In this document: positions 50,269 through 50,485 of the stretch, one piece after another
Position numbering within the stretch: the first letter of the stretch is position 1
How the letters are laid out: each line of letters begins with the position of its first letter
From: Gammaproteobacteria bacterium
GTDB taxonomy: Bacteria > Pseudomonadota > Gammaproteobacteria > Steroidobacterales > Woeseiaceae
Assembly: GCA_004357475.1 (NCBI GenBank)
Contig: SMWE01000016.1
Location: 1-50,485 of the forward strand
Direction: 5' to 3'
Length of the DNA: 50,485 nt
The notes under the pieces: model-generated
What the model saw: only the letters and a program-made list of their open reading frames with translations
The model's database searches: none
What the model was told of the DNA's origin: nothing
Translations under genes and position numbers: made by a program

Positions 50269-50485
50269 TCAGGGCAGAAATCGAGCCTGGAGGTCATCCA
50301 GAAAACGAAATCCCAGGGGCGTCGGTTGCCACACTCCGTTAGCGGATTCCTTGATAAGTCCATCGGCTTTTGCCTTTGCCAGCGGCTCCCCGATCGCGGC
50401 CAGCTTCAGCCCGGTGCTCCTCGAGAATGCCGATTCTGAAAATCCCGCCGACAGTCTCAGCGCGTTCAGCAGGTACTCGAATCCA
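50269..50485 (-). CDS. hemW: C-terminal end of HemW (radical SAM heme chaperone), cut by window edge
   Basis: Reading the minus strand from 50484 gives 71 residues ending in TGA (50271-50269): GFEYLLNALRLSAGF, STGLKLAAIGEPLAKAKADGL, and TPLGFRFLDDLQARFLP. This is the winged-helix HemN_C end typical of HemW/YggW, which closes with RFLNDL.LFLP. The start of the gene lies beyond the window, and no Met is present in the visible part. HemW in other gammaproteobacteria is often near the yggX/mutY region, but here it is at the opposite edge. Confidence 0.88.
   Translation of the reverse strand, partial: GFEYLLNALRLSAGFSESAFSRSTGLKLAAIGEPLAKAKADGLIKESANGVWQPTPLGFRFLDDLQARFLP

Noticed and set aside
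50083-50439. 118-codon plus-strand ORF near the window end
   Set aside because: It runs through the AT-rich region and then antisense to the hemW C-terminus. The product has no recognisable feature.
1-50485. Search for tRNA genes, CRISPR arrays, insertion sequences and prophage genes
   Set aside because: None was seen by reading. Short tRNA-like folds cannot be excluded without a covariance-model scan.

Overview
This is a chromosomal window from a gammaproteobacterium of moderately high GC. Nearly every gene is a recognisable core or housekeeping gene. Several neighbourhoods match classic gammaproteobacterial synteny: mutY-yggX, tesA diverging from an ABC pair (ybbA/ybbP type), and pilMNOPQ followed by aroK-aroB and diverging from the PBP1A gene. 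The exact lineage cannot be named from sequence alone. The mix of a GGDEF-EAL protein, an ECF sigma cassette, a TolB-like/TPR membrane protein and scattered REP-like palindromes would fit a free-living, deep-branching gammaproteobacterium (inference). I saw no tRNA, rRNA, CRISPR array, insertion sequence or prophage.

Layout. 1-7 kb: end of a lipoprotein gene, then (minus) yggX, mutY, a START/SRPBCC-like secreted protein and an AsmA-like protein, then a cassette of ECF sigma factor, membrane anti-sigma-like protein and a DUF4097 beta-repeat protein. 7.2-9.4 kb (plus): a receiver-PAS-GGDEF-EAL protein preceded by a 27-codon ORF that overlaps its start codon. 9.5-16.5 kb (minus): a complete tryptophan operon trpE-G-D-C-F-B-A plus a DUF2007/zinc-ribbon gene. 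All junctions overlap, and the operon is headed by a transcription attenuator whose leader peptide carries Trp-Trp-Trp. 16.6-22.3 kb: a TolB-like/TPR membrane protein, an SLC13-type permease, an unusual protein whose C-terminal half looks like a decayed ribonucleotide reductase large subunit, and a short truncated lipoprotein. 22.3-27 kb: yajQ, ppc, a ycgN-type cysteine-cluster gene and a 2-hydroxyacid dehydrogenase. 27-32.6 kb: ABC permease and ATPase diverging from tesA-fadD. 32.6-37.3 kb (minus): aroK-aroB-dgt-pyrF-hemE. 37.4-44.1 kb (minus): pilMNOPQ followed by an Ig-like lipoprotein gene. 44.6-47.9 kb (plus): mrcA and a small possible nucleotidyltransferase-fold gene. 48.1-50.5 kb (minus): gltA, rpmE and the C-terminus of hemW.

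How parts work together. The trp genes form one translationally coupled unit controlled by ribosome stalling on Trp codons. pilM-Q encode the inner-membrane alignment complex and the outer-membrane secretin of a type IV pilus. aroK/aroB supply chorismate, the substrate of trpE. A c-di-GMP synthase and a YajQ-type putative c-di-GMP receptor lie in the same window but are not linked.

Most unusual items: the reductase-like protein (20439-21785), the probably leaderless trp leader peptide, a pair of perfect inverted DnaA boxes next to AT-rich repeats upstream of rpmE (about 49988-50075), the Ig-like lipoprotein between pilQ and aroK, two families of extragenic palindromes, and a GGDEF protein whose receiver and EAL domains both look inactive.
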